Positions 1-7,933 of a DNA stretch of 64,000 nucleotides are shown here, in pieces (positions within the stretch are counted from its first letter, which is position 1; each line of letters opens with the position of its first letter). This stretch comes from Corynebacterium spheniscorum (GTDB lineage: Bacteria > Actinomycetota > Actinomycetes > Mycobacteriales > Mycobacteriaceae): contig NZ_FOPJ01000001.1 of the NCBI RefSeq assembly GCF_900113445.1, forward strand, positions 186,001-250,000, read 5' to 3'. A program made the position numbers and the translations under genes. The notes under the pieces are model-generated. The model did not search any database and was not told the origin of the DNA. It worked only from the letters and a program-made list of their open reading frames with translations.

Positions 1-608
1 TCATAGGCGCGATAACCATAGACGATGGCAAAGTCACCCAAACCGCCGCCACCGATATAACCAGCCATCGCGGACATATCCACCACCGCAATGAAGATGA
101 AGGTATAGCCCAACACCAGCGGACCCAGTGCTTCCGGAATGATCACCGTGGTGATGATCTTCCAGGGCGTGGCACCCATCGCGCGGGCAGCTTCAATCAC
201 ACCGGGGTCAATACTGACCAGGTTTTGTTCCACAATGCGCGCCACCGCGAAGGTCGCCGCAATACTCATAATGAACATTGCCGCTTGGCGGCCAATGGTT
301 GTCCCCACCACCATCAAGGTCAGCGGGCCGAAGGCCGTAATCATGATCAGGAAGGGGATCGGGCGAATAAAGTTCACCAGCACGTTGAGCACGGAGTACA
401 CCCCGCGGCTCTTCAAGATCCCGCCCTGGCGGGTGGTGTACAGCAAAATGCCCAGCACCAGGCCCAGGAAACCACCGATCAGCATGGTCACGGAAACCAT
501 GATGAGGGTGTCCCAGATGGCCTTGGTGAAGGTTGGCCCTAAGCGCTCCCAATCAGAAGCCAGTACCCAATCGGAGGCCAATAACAAAGTCGAAGCAGTG
601 GTTGTCAT
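1..608 (-). CDS. metI: Methionine ABC transporter permease MetI (partial, C-terminus cut by window edge)
   Basis: This is the membrane-spanning subunit of the D/L-methionine importer, working with MetN and MetQ. About 202 codons are present, running off the left edge; the family is usually 215-225 residues, so only the last part is missing. The N-terminal half has hydrophobic helices after an opening rich in Thr, Leu and Trp. The typical permease coupling loop (EAARAMGATPWKI) is readable near position 190. The ATG at 608-606 overlaps the metN stop in an ATGA arrangement, so the two are translationally coupled. The metQ-metN-metI order is the standard one. Confidence 0.93.
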   Translation of the reverse strand, partial: MTTTASTLLLASDWVLASDWERLGPTFTKAIWDTLIMVSVTMLIGGFLGLVLGILLYTTRQGGILKSRGVYSVLNVLVNFIRPIPFLIMITAFGPLTLMVVGTTIGRQAAMFIMSIAATFAVARIVEQNLVSIDPGVIEAARAMGATPWKIITTVIIPEALGPLVLGYTFIFIAVVDMSAMAGYIGGGGLGDFAIVYGYRAY

Positions 609-1705
609 CGGGTGATCTCCTGAATATCGGTGGTGTTATCCAAGCGATCATAAAAAGCTTGGATCGCCTCATCCGGGCCGGTGAGACGCACGGTGATCTT
701 GCCGAAGGAACGTCGCTGCAAAGTCGTCACACCACCATGCACGATGGCAATGGACACCCCAGCCTCGCGGGCAGCGGCAGCGGCAGCAAAGAACCCAGAT
801 TCTTCGGTCAGGTCAATGGTGAATAGCCGTCCTTCGTGGGCAAGCAGATCATCGGCTTCCACCAAGTCCGGGGTATTGCGCAAACTGGTGGCCACAAAGC
901 GTTGCGCCACGGGGGTCTTCGGGTCCGAGAACACCTCATAAACGCTGCCATATTCCACCACCTTGCCGGCCTCCATCACGGCGACCTTATCGGCGATGGA
1001 ACGCACCACATCCATTTCGTGCGTAATCACCACAATGGTGATGCCAAACTCGCGATTGACTTCCCGCAAAAGATGCAGCACCTCATGGGTGGTTTCGGGG
1101 TCCAGCGCCGAGGTCGCCTCATCCGCCAGTAGTAGCGAAGGGTTCGTCGCCAAGGCGCGGGCAATACCCACACGCTGTTTTTGACCACCCGATAGCTGCT
1201 CCGGGTAGTGATCCCCGCGGTCGGCTAAACCAACGAACTCGAGGAGTTCCTTCACCCGCTTAGCGCGCTGCTCTTTAGGCAGACCCGCCAGCTTTAAGGG
1301 GTATTCAATATTCCCCGCCGCCGTGCGCGAGCGGAAGAGGTTGAATTGTTGGAAGATCATGCCGATTTTGCGGCGCAATTGCCGCAGCTTTGCTTCCGAC
1401 ATGCCCACAATATTCGTGCCGTCCAGCAATAATTCCCCGGAGCTAATGGTATCTAGCCCATTGATCAGTCGAACGAGGGTGGATTTGCCGGCGCCAGAGT
1501 AACCAATAACGCCAAGGATCTCGCCGGGTTCGACGGTCAAGCTGACGTGGTCAACGGCGGTCGTCGGCCCGAAGGACTTCGTCACCTCGCGGAACTCCAC
1601 CCGCGTACCAGTACCAGCCGCCGACCTAGCAATGCCAGAGGCATCCACGCCAGAGGCATCCACGCCAGAGGCATCCACGCCAGCCGAGTTTTCCGGTGTG
1701 CTCAC
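605..1705 (-). CDS. metN: Methionine ABC transporter ATP-binding protein MetN
   Basis: This is the ATPase of the methionine importer. Walker A (GYSGAGKST) lies near residues 68-76, the Q-loop near 119, the LSGGQ signature at 171-175, Walker B (LLLADE) near 191-196 and the switch His near 229. A C-terminal NIL-type ligand-sensing domain follows after about residue 285; in the E. coli family this domain binds methionine and inhibits transport. The start is a GTG. Residues 9-24 before the conserved domain are an unusual GVDAS repeat made by three copies of a 15-bp unit, so the protein (366 residues) is about 20 longer than usual. A downstream start cannot be ruled out. Confidence 0.95.
   Translation of the reverse strand: MSTPENSAGVDASGVDASGVDASGIARSAAGTGTRVEFREVTKSFGPTTAVDHVSLTVEPGEILGVIGYSGAGKSTLVRLINGLDTISSGELLLDGTNIVGMSEAKLRQLRRKIGMIFQQFNLFRSRTAAGNIEYPLKLAGLPKEQRAKRVKELLEFVGLADRGDHYPEQLSGGQKQRVGIARALATNPSLLLADEATSALDPETTHEVLHLLREVNREFGITIVVITHEMDVVRSIADKVAVMEAGKVVEYGSVYEVFSDPKTPVAQRFVATSLRNTPDLVEADDLLAHEGRLFTIDLTEESGFFAAAAAAREAGVSIAIVHGGVTTLQRRSFGKITVRLTGPDEAIQAFYDRLDNTTDIQEITR
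1634..1678. repeat. 15-bp minisatellite (3 copies) inside the metN 5' end
   Basis: Three perfect head-to-tail copies of GCCAGAGGCATCCAC (1634-1648, 1649-1663, 1664-1678) are followed by a partial fourth. Because the unit is a multiple of three it keeps the frame and encodes repeated GVDAS at the MetN N-terminus. Copy number could vary between strains without breaking the gene. Confidence 0.9.
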
Positions 1706-1747
1706 AGTAATAGCTTCGCTTCCTGTGTTGGGACATTAATTAAGTAG

Positions 1748-1781
1748 AAAAAGCGCGGGAAGCATCGCCTGATCCCCGCGC
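1748..1781 (-). terminator. Intrinsic terminator between metQ and metN
   Basis: Read on the minus strand, a 7-bp perfect GC stem (GCGCGGG/CCCGCGC, 1753-1759 with 1775-1781) is followed at once by a run of five T. It lies 14 bases after the metQ stop and about 45 bases before the metN start, so it would end part of the transcripts and give more binding protein than membrane complex. Confidence 0.7.
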
Positions 1782-1795
1782 CTTCTTCGGTGCTG

Positions 1796-2668
1796 CTACT
1801 TCTTCAGATCCGCTTCCAAGCGATCCAGGATCTTCTGCAGATCCTCCGCTGGACGATCCACCGGCACGGAGGTGCCGCGAGAATCCTCGGCGACCGCATC
1901 CTGCACCGCCTGGTCGTGCCAGATCTCAACGAGCTTCTTATAGCGCTCGTTGTCCTTATCTTCGGCGCGGGTCACAAAGACGTTGATATAGGGCTCAGCT
2001 TCCGTGGAGCTCGGGTCATCAGCAAAGACCGCGGACTTCGGATCAATCTGCGCGCGATCCAAGAAGGAGTTATTGATGATCGCCGGCTTGCCCTCGCCAT
2101 AGGCGGCAGTGGTCTGAGCGGCATCCACCGGGGTGATCTTCACCTTGGACTTATCGGTATCCACATCCGCCGGGGTGGGGGTCACCAGGCCGGGGGTGCG
2201 CAGCTCCAGCAGCTTGGCCTGCACCAGCACATTGATGGCACGCCCCTGGTTGGTGGGATCATTCGGGATCACCACTTCTTGGCCCTCAATGCCATCCAGG
2301 GAGTCATGATCCTTCCAGAAGAGCGCCAGCGGCACGATCTCGGTGGAGCCGATCGGGGTCAAGGTGGCATTCGCGCTGGAGTTATAGGAGGCCAGGAACT
2401 TCAGGTGCTGGAATTGGTTCACATCCAGCTGGCCCTGATCCAGCGCCTGGTTCGGGGTGGAGTAGTCCGAGAAATCCACAACCTCCAGCGGCAGGCCAGC
2501 TTCTTTGGCCTTATCTTGGAATACCTGCCAGGCCTTCTTGGAGCTATCGGTGCTGCCGATGCGGATCTTTTCGCCTTCCGCGTCCTTGCTATCGCTACCC
2601 GAGCAGGCGCTCAGCCCACCCAGCAGGGCGGTGGATAGCAGTGCCGCGATGATCTTCTTGGTGCTCAT
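1796..2668 (-). CDS. metQ: Methionine-binding lipoprotein MetQ
   Basis: This is the extracellular, lipid-anchored receptor that captures methionine for MetNI. The chosen ATG at 2668 gives 290 residues and a textbook lipoprotein signal: Lys-Lys, a hydrophobic stretch, then lipobox LSAC with Cys22 as lipidation site. A GGAAG ribosome site precedes it by about 6 bases; an in-frame start 30 bases upstream would spoil the signal peptide. The body matches the NlpA/MetQ family (IRIGSTDSSKKAWQVF start, DQGQLDVNQFQH, PNDPTNQGRA). It is the first gene of the importer operon, behind McbR-like boxes. Confidence 0.95.
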   Translation of the reverse strand: MSTKKIIAALLSTALLGGLSACSGSDSKDAEGEKIRIGSTDSSKKAWQVFQDKAKEAGLPLEVVDFSDYSTPNQALDQGQLDVNQFQHLKFLASYNSSANATLTPIGSTEIVPLALFWKDHDSLDGIEGQEVVIPNDPTNQGRAINVLVQAKLLELRTPGLVTPTPADVDTDKSKVKITPVDAAQTTAAYGEGKPAIINNSFLDRAQIDPKSAVFADDPSSTEAEPYINVFVTRAEDKDNERYKKLVEIWHDQAVQDAVAEDSRGTSVPVDRPAEDLQKILDRLEADLKK

Positions 2669-2704
2669 AACTTCCGTCTCTTCCTTCTGTTGCCTCACAG
2701 ACAG

Positions 2705-2720
2705 TGAACCGCACGGTCTG
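2705..2720 (-). promoter_or_regulatory. McbR-like operator 1 upstream of metQ
   Basis: The sequence TGAAC-N6-GTCTG resembles the C. glutamicum McbR operator TAGAC-N6-GTCTA in spacing and in the right half-site. It lies 37 bases before the metQ ATG. The assignment rests on the repeated copy at 2806-2821 and on the related sites before metY. Confidence 0.5.
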
Positions 2721-2753
2721 TTTCGGTTTATCGATTATTTCCGCAGGTATTCA

Positions 2754-2769
2754 CGCCTTAACTAAGGCG
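2754..2769. promoter_or_regulatory. Perfect 16-bp palindrome in the metQ-dnaE2 intergenic region
   Basis: CGCCTTA-AC-TAAGGCG is a perfect inverted repeat with a 2-base centre, sitting between the two McbR-like boxes. It has no T-tract, so a protein-binding site is more likely than a terminator. I do not recognise the regulator. Confidence 0.4.
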
Positions 2770-2805
2770 CTATCGCTGCGGTTGGGGAGTGAGCTTAGCA
2801 GCTTA

Positions 2806-2821
2806 TGAACCGCTTGGTCTA
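2806..2821 (-). promoter_or_regulatory. McbR-like operator 2 upstream of metQ
   Basis: TGAAC-CGCTTG-GTCTA keeps the N6 spacing and has a perfect GTCTA right half of the McbR motif. It shares AAC-N2-CTTGGTCTA with the site at 16668-16683 before metY. Confidence 0.55.
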
Positions 2822-2840
2822 CTTGGCCTCAATCTCCATG

Positions 2841-2854
2841 GGAACAGTTATTCT
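2841..2854 (+). promoter_or_regulatory. Degenerate SOS-box-like site before dnaE2
   Basis: GGAAC-AGTT-ATTCT matches 7 of 10 fixed positions of the actinobacterial/Bacillus SOS box CGAAC-N4-GTTCG. It lies just upstream of the -10 at 2865-2870, where a repressor would block transcription. DnaE2 is SOS-induced in mycobacteria, which raises the prior, but the match is weak. Confidence 0.25.
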
Positions 2855-2864
2855 AAAATCGCGC

Positions 2865-2870
2865 TATAGT
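2865..2870 (+). promoter_or_regulatory. -10 hexamer of dnaE2 (leaderless)
   Basis: TATAGT ends 8 bases before the dnaE2 ATG and no Shine-Dalgarno lies between, so the transcript probably starts at or next to the start codon. Confidence 0.55.
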
Positions 2871-2878
2871 GACTGGCT

Positions 2879-5800
2879 ATGAGGTTCCACGGCGGCGAAA
2901 GGTTGAGCTGGTCACGGCTCGAGCGCGTGCTCTCCGGCAAGCCCCACCCAGCCATCGAAGCCGCGCTCATAGATCCGCCCGAAGATGCCGCGGAAAATTG
3001 CTCTTATCGAGAACGTTCCCCGCGGTTTGCTGAATTACACGTTCGCAGTAGCTACAGTTTCCACACCGGTGCTTCCGAGCCCGAGGAGCTAGCTAAAAAA
3101 GCGGTCGAACTAGGCCTCACAGCCCTTTGTCTCATGGACGCAGATGGATTCTATGGGGTCGTTCGCTTCGCCGAAGCTGCCGCCGAATATGGTTTACCCA
3201 CCGTTTTCGGCTCCGAATTACACCTACCCGAAGGGGTCCTCCCGTTTATCTGCCGCGGTCCTAAAGGCTATGAACACCTCTCCCAGCTCATCTGTGATGC
3301 ACATATGAGCGGCACCAAAGACCAACCCAATTACCCACCACTCGCCGATATCGCTACGCGCCTTGATCACTCCTGCATCGCCTTAATCGGCACCAACCAA
3401 TTAAGCTTCGCCCCGCAGATCATTGCTGCTTTCTCACCTCAAGATCTGCTCTTGGAATATGGGGTCACCCAACGCCCCGAAGACGCCGATGCGCACCTCC
3501 AACTCGATCACTACGACGGCATCCGCCGCATCATCAGCGCCACCCCTGCTGCCGCCAGCATTAAAGACGCACCCCTTGCCGCCGCCAAACACCTGCTCCA
3601 CCACGAGCTTTCCAGCACGCAACCCACCGGTGCTTCCTGGCTGCGTTCCGGTGAAGAAGTCGCCCAGCTGCTTCCCGGTCGCCCTGAACTTCTGGCCACC
3701 ACCTGCGAGATCGCCGAGGAATGCGCCTTCGGTCTGAACCTCATCGCCCCCAACCTCCCCGTTTTGGCTGAAGATGAGATGCAGACCCTACGCGAGCTCA
3801 CCTATACCCGCGCAATCCTGCGCTACGGCCAAGCCAGCGAAGACTTACGCACCAAAGCCCGCCAACAAATCGACTACGAGCTAGACCTCATCGAAAAACT
3901 CGGCTTCCCCGGATACTTCCTCATCGTCACCGACCTGGTCGACTTCGCCCGCAGCGCCAATATTTTGTGCCAAGGCCGCGGCTCTGCCGCCAACTCCGTG
4001 GTCTGCTACGCCCTCGGCATCACCAATGTCGAACCCATCGGAGCAGGGCTTCTTTTTGAACGCTTCCTCTCACCCGAACGCGATGGCCCACCAGATATCG
4101 ACATTGACTTTGAATCCACCCGCCGCGAAGAAGTCATTCAATACGTATACCGCCGCTATGGGCGCGACAATGCCGCCCAAGTCGCCAATGTCATCACCTA
4201 CCGTCGCCGCAGCGCCCTTAAAGACGCCGCCCGCGCACTTGACCTACCCGCCAGCGACCCAGCGGTAGCCGAACTCGCCGAAGCCTTCATCGGGCAACCC
4301 CGCCACCTTGGCATCCACTCCGGCGGCATGGTCATCTGCGATCGCCCCATCGCCCAGGTAGTACCCACCGAATGGGCCCGCAAAGAAAACCGCTCCGTGG
4401 TGCAATGGGATAAAGATGATTGCGCCGGGGTAGGGCTCGTCAAATTCGATCTCCTTGGCCTTGGCATGCTAGAAGCCATCCACCACATGATGGACCTCGT
4501 AGCCGAAGACCCCGCAGGCCGCAGCATCCAACTCTGGGAAATCCCGGTTGATGAACCAGAGGTCTATGAGATGCTCTGCCGTGCTGATGCAGTAGGGGTT
4601 TTCCAAGTGGAATCCCGCGCGCAGCTATCCACCTTGCCGAGGCTGCGGCCACGCTGCTTCTTCGACCTTGTGGTGGAAGTAGCCCTCATTCGGCCCGGCC
4701 CCATCCAAGGTGGATCCGTGCACCCCTACCTGCGCCGCCGCAATGGCGAAGAAGAGGTGATCTACGAGCACCCGGTGCTGAAAAAATCCTTGGCCAAAAC
4801 TCTTGGGATCCCGCTATTTCAAGAACAACTCATGCAAATGGCGGTGGATGCCGCTGGCTTTAGCGCAGCAGAAGCTGACTCGCTGCGGCGAGCCATGGGG
4901 GCGAAGCGCTCACCGGAAAAAATGGCGGCATTGAAATCTCGTTTCTTCACTGGCCTGGAGAAAACCTCCGGGATTCGTGGGGAGGTGGCCGAAAGTCTCT
5001 GGCAAAAGGTGCTTGCCTTCGCCGCCTATGGTTTCCCAGAATCCCATGCCCAGAGTTTCGCCTCTTTGGTGTATTTCTCTGCCTGGTTTAAATACCACTA
5101 CCCAGCGCACTTTTGTGTGGGGTTATTAAGAGCCCAACCAATGGGTTTTTATTCCCCACAATCACTCATTAGTGATGCTCGCCGGCATGATGTGCCGATT
5201 CTTCCGATTAGTGTCAACCACTCACGATGGGAAGCCACAATTGTGCATGAAACTCCCCGCGCAATTCGCCTGGGTTTAAACCTCATCAAAGGCCTCAGAG
5301 AAAAAGCCGGTCAACGCATCGCCCAGCATGCGCCCTATGCCTCGGTGGCGGATTTATCCCGTAAAGCTGAATTGACTGTGAAGGAAGTCGAAGCACTCGC
5401 TAAAGCCGGGGCGTTGGACTGTTTCCAGCTCTCGCGCCGCGAAGCACTCTGGGAAGCCGGGGTAGCGGAAACCCCGGCGATGCTGCCGGGAACCTCTGGG
5501 ATTAGCGCACCCCCAGCGCTTCCCGGGATGAGCGAATTTGAGCTGCTGGCAGCCGATATTGCCAGCACTGGGGTAACCGCTACCCGCCAACCCATCGAGA
5601 TTCTGCGCGAAGACCTACGTCGCGCCGGGGTCTTAAGCGCCGAGGAACTAAGACACGTCCCAGATGGCAGTAGCGTACGGATCGCTGGGGTGATCACGCA
5701 TCGTCAGCGCCCAGCTACTGCATCGGGTGTCATCTTCTTTGGAATGGAAGATGAAACAGGCTTATATAACGTGGTAGTTTCCCCTGGGTTGTGGCAGCGA

Positions 5801-5947
5801 TACCGCCGGTTAGCAGCCAGTGCGCGTGCCCTCATTATTCGCGGAACCGTGCAAAATACTGAAGGCGCAATTAGTGTTCGCGCGGATCGCTTAGATCCTT
5901 TTGTAGCCGGAGACTATTTACATGGGCGTTCCCGGGACTTCCGTTGA
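2879..5947 (+). CDS. dnaE2: Error-prone DNA polymerase DnaE2 (ImuC)
   Basis: This is a translesion/mutagenic C-family polymerase that, in the mycobacterial model, acts with ImuA' and ImuB during the SOS response. At 1022 residues it is close to the family length. Order: N-terminal PHP domain (LHVRSSYSFHTGAS, about residues 53-65), palm domain with the catalytic Asp motif PDIDIDFES near 405-412 and a further KFDLLGLG motif near 522-529, helix-hairpin-helix region, and an OB-fold (VRIAGVITHRQRP) near 930. imuA'/imuB are not in this window. Start ATG is set by the leaderless promoter. Confidence 0.93.
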   Translation: MRFHGGERLSWSRLERVLSGKPHPAIEAALIDPPEDAAENCSYRERSPRFAELHVRSSYSFHTGASEPEELAKKAVELGLTALCLMDADGFYGVVRFAEAAAEYGLPTVFGSELHLPEGVLPFICRGPKGYEHLSQLICDAHMSGTKDQPNYPPLADIATRLDHSCIALIGTNQLSFAPQIIAAFSPQDLLLEYGVTQRPEDADAHLQLDHYDGIRRIISATPAAASIKDAPLAAAKHLLHHELSSTQPTGASWLRSGEEVAQLLPGRPELLATTCEIAEECAFGLNLIAPNLPVLAEDEMQTLRELTYTRAILRYGQASEDLRTKARQQIDYELDLIEKLGFPGYFLIVTDLVDFARSANILCQGRGSAANSVVCYALGITNVEPIGAGLLFERFLSPERDGPPDIDIDFESTRREEVIQYVYRRYGRDNAAQVANVITYRRRSALKDAARALDLPASDPAVAELAEAFIGQPRHLGIHSGGMVICDRPIAQVVPTEWARKENRSVVQWDKDDCAGVGLVKFDLLGLGMLEAIHHMMDLVAEDPAGRSIQLWEIPVDEPEVYEMLCRADAVGVFQVESRAQLSTLPRLRPRCFFDLVVEVALIRPGPIQGGSVHPYLRRRNGEEEVIYEHPVLKKSLAKTLGIPLFQEQLMQMAVDAAGFSAAEADSLRRAMGAKRSPEKMAALKSRFFTGLEKTSGIRGEVAESLWQKVLAFAAYGFPESHAQSFASLVYFSAWFKYHYPAHFCVGLLRAQPMGFYSPQSLISDARRHDVPILPISVNHSRWEATIVHETPRAIRLGLNLIKGLREKAGQRIAQHAPYASVADLSRKAELTVKEVEALAKAGALDCFQLSRREALWEAGVAETPAMLPGTSGISAPPALPGMSEFELLAADIASTGVTATRQPIEILREDLRRAGVLSAEELRHVPDGSSVRIAGVITHRQRPATASGVIFFGMEDETGLYNVVVSPGLWQRYRRLAASARALIIRGTVQNTEGAISVRADRLDPFVAGDYLHGRSRDFR

Positions 5948-5950
5948 TCT

Positions 5951-6433
5951 ATGCTGGGACGCATGAACCCCGTTTCCCCCAAGCTGGTGATTGTCCGTTA
6001 TTTATCGGTTTTACCTTGGGTGATTCTGCCCGCGGTGGGTTTCCTCATCGCGGGCATCGTCCTCGATGAGGAACCAAAACTCGTCAGGATCGGCGCTTAT
6101 GTCGGGGCCGGAATTTTTGCGGGGTTAATGATCTGGTTGCTGTGGTTGATCCCAGCGCAGGTGAAAAAACTGGGGTGGAAAGAAACCGCCGATGAACTGC
6201 TGCTTAGCCGCGGCAAAGTTTTCCATACCTACACCGTGGTGCCCTACGGGCGGATCCAATTCGTTGATGTGACCGCTGGGCCGATTGAGCGCATATTTGG
6301 GCTCAAAAGCGTGGAATTGCATACCGCTTCTGCAAGTTCGGATTCCTCTATCTCTGGGCTGGTGGCAACGGAAGCGGATGCGCTGCGCGATCGCCTAGCG
6401 GTGCAAGCTCGCGAGAGGATGAGCGGGCTGTGA
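5951..6433 (+). CDS. Membrane-anchored bacterial PH-domain protein (YdbS-like)
   Basis: 160 residues. Two hydrophobic helices (about residues 16-60) are followed by a bacterial PH (DUF304-type) fold with the typical RGKVFHTYTVVPYGRIQFVDVTAGPIERIFGL stretch, here cited only by its key YGRIQ and ERIFGL parts, then VELHTAS. It begins 3 bases after dnaE2 and overlaps the next gene by 4 bases (GTGA), forming a two-gene PH unit of the YdbS/YdbT type. The function in Corynebacterium is unknown; in B. subtilis the pair is linked to resistance to envelope-active compounds. An alternative ATG lies 12 bases further in. Confidence 0.8.
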   Translation: MLGRMNPVSPKLVIVRYLSVLPWVILPAVGFLIAGIVLDEEPKLVRIGAYVGAGIFAGLMIWLLWLIPAQVKKLGWKETADELLLSRGKVFHTYTVVPYGRIQFVDVTAGPIERIFGLKSVELHTASASSDSSISGLVATEADALRDRLAVQARERMSGL

Positions 6434-7806
6434 AACGCGTTCATCGCCTCACCCCCATCCTCAAAGCCTGGTCCACCCTTTTGGCGGTGCTGGTGGGTAT
6501 CGGGGCCACCTTATTTAATTTCATTGGCAGCAACCTCAAAGAAATAGCCGAGAAAGTTTCTACATACCTGCCCATTCATTCCGGGCTGGCGCTGGTGCTG
6601 ATTGTGCTGGCGGTGTTGGTGCTGATGTTTGTGGTGGTGTGGTTTTCTTCCTATATCTGGTGGAAAGCCATGGGCTACTCGCTAGAGGAAGAAGAAATCC
6701 GCCTGGAATATGGGGTGATCTCAAAAACTCTGCGCACCGCACGCTATGACCGCATCCAAGCGGTGGATGTGCATGAAGATTGGTTGCCCAGGTTATTCGG
6801 CCTAGCTTCGGTGCGGGTGGAAACCGCTGGTGGTTCTGATTCCGTGTTGGAGATCGCCTACCTAGAAAAGAAGGTGGCTGCAGCACTACGTAGCGAAATC
6901 ATTGCTATTCACCGCGGTCACACGGCTGAAGTAGAAGAAGTCCAGGCCCCTGGGGTGGAGCTGGTGCCTACTGTCCCCGTGCAGCGCAGCTTGGTGGCCG
7001 CGGCTATCCATGGTTCCACCGCTATTACTGTGTTGGCGTTTATTTTTGTAGCGGCATTCCCCTTATTGTGGCCACTGCTGGTGCCCTGGCTCGCGGGCTC
7101 TGTGCCCTGGCTTTTTAGGACGGTGGATAGGTCCTATCAGTTTCGTGCGGAGCTAAAAGATGAACTCATTGAGATTCACTATGGCTGGTTGAATCGTCGC
7201 CGCCAATCCATCCCACTAGGGCGGGTGCACGCTGTGGAGATTATGCAGCCCACCTTGTGGCGCTTTTTAGGTTGGTGGCAGGTGCGCATCTCTATTGCTG
7301 GATATGGGATGAACCTGGAGAAGAGTACTTCCGAGGTGGGCACCACTGTGGTGCTGCCCGTGGGGGAGAAGGGGTTAGCCATCTGGTTGGCAGCGGTAAT
7401 GCTGGACGTGGATCCAGAAGCACTATTCCGCGATGGCGATCCCACCGCGTACGGCAAACGTGTCTTATATCGCAGCCCGCAGCGTGCACGCCTGCTCAGC
7501 CCCCTCGATCTCGAGAAGCAAGCTGTGACTTTTGTGCCACGTCGTGAGCTTGGGGAACCGGTAATTGCGTTACACGTTGGACGTATTCGACGTCGAGTGA
7601 AGTTGATTCAGGCGGAGCACATTCAGGAATTAACGCTGGTGCGCGGGCCGGTAAGTGGGGCATTGGGGTTGGCGGATGTGCAGTTGAATTTGGTTCCGGG
7701 GATTTTGATGACTGCGCCGCAGCTCGCGCGGGAAGATGCCGATGAACTGCTAGATCGACTGCGTCAGCGCAAGCTTCCGAGGCTGGCTTCACCAAGAGTT
7801 CAATAG
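6430..7806 (+). CDS. Two-copy PH-domain membrane protein (YdbT-like)
   Basis: 458 residues, GTG start overlapping the previous stop. Two hydrophobic hairpins each precede a PH (DUF304-type) module: first about residues 70-155 (YSLEEEEIRLEYGVI, YDRIQAVDV), second about 215-310 (IEIHYGWLNRR, LGRVHAVEI), with a third, weaker similar stretch at the C-terminus. This is the normal architecture of the larger partner of YdbS. The pair is likely one inner-membrane complex. Nothing in the sequence gives a substrate. Confidence 0.8.
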   Translation: MKRVHRLTPILKAWSTLLAVLVGIGATLFNFIGSNLKEIAEKVSTYLPIHSGLALVLIVLAVLVLMFVVVWFSSYIWWKAMGYSLEEEEIRLEYGVISKTLRTARYDRIQAVDVHEDWLPRLFGLASVRVETAGGSDSVLEIAYLEKKVAAALRSEIIAIHRGHTAEVEEVQAPGVELVPTVPVQRSLVAAAIHGSTAITVLAFIFVAAFPLLWPLLVPWLAGSVPWLFRTVDRSYQFRAELKDELIEIHYGWLNRRRQSIPLGRVHAVEIMQPTLWRFLGWWQVRISIAGYGMNLEKSTSEVGTTVVLPVGEKGLAIWLAAVMLDVDPEALFRDGDPTAYGKRVLYRSPQRARLLSPLDLEKQAVTFVPRRELGEPVIALHVGRIRRRVKLIQAEHIQELTLVRGPVSGALGLADVQLNLVPGILMTAPQLAREDADELLDRLRQRKLPRLASPRVQ

Positions 7807-7836
7807 CTTGAACATCCAGGTTTAGGTGTGCTTTAC

Positions 7837-7852
7837 TTGATAATCGTTACCG
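7837..7852. promoter_or_regulatory. Candidate metalloregulator operator before the mnt operon
   Basis: TTGATAATCGTTACCG contains an imperfect palindrome (GATAA-N3-TTACC) and a -10-like GATAAT in the same bases. It is about 80 bases upstream of the first gene. The regulator could be the operon's own MntR or a Zur protein; I cannot tell which from sequence. Confidence 0.35.
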
Positions 7853-7897
7853 TTGTTCTCTGAGCGGGAACTTTGGTATCAGGTGGACCTGTCCCAT

Positions 7898-7913
7898 CCC
7901 CCGAGAGCGGGGG
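7898..7913 (+). other. Tight GC hairpin in the mntA leader
   Basis: CCCCCG-AGAG-CGGGGG is a perfect 6-bp stem with a 4-base loop, ending 7 bases before the AAGGAG ribosome site at 7921. It is too close to be a normal terminator for the upstream gene and has no T-tract, so it may protect the message or tune translation. Confidence 0.6.
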
Positions 7914-7933
7914 AATTTTCAAGGAGTAACCCT

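Noticed and set aside
1790..2638. A 282-codon plus-strand frame over metQ
   Set aside because: Shadow of the lipoprotein gene metQ, which has a signal peptide and family match.
3014..3021. GAACGTTC palindrome early in dnaE2, at first taken for a LexA box
   Set aside because: It is inside the coding region and lacks the 4-base spacer of CGAAC-N4-GTTCG.
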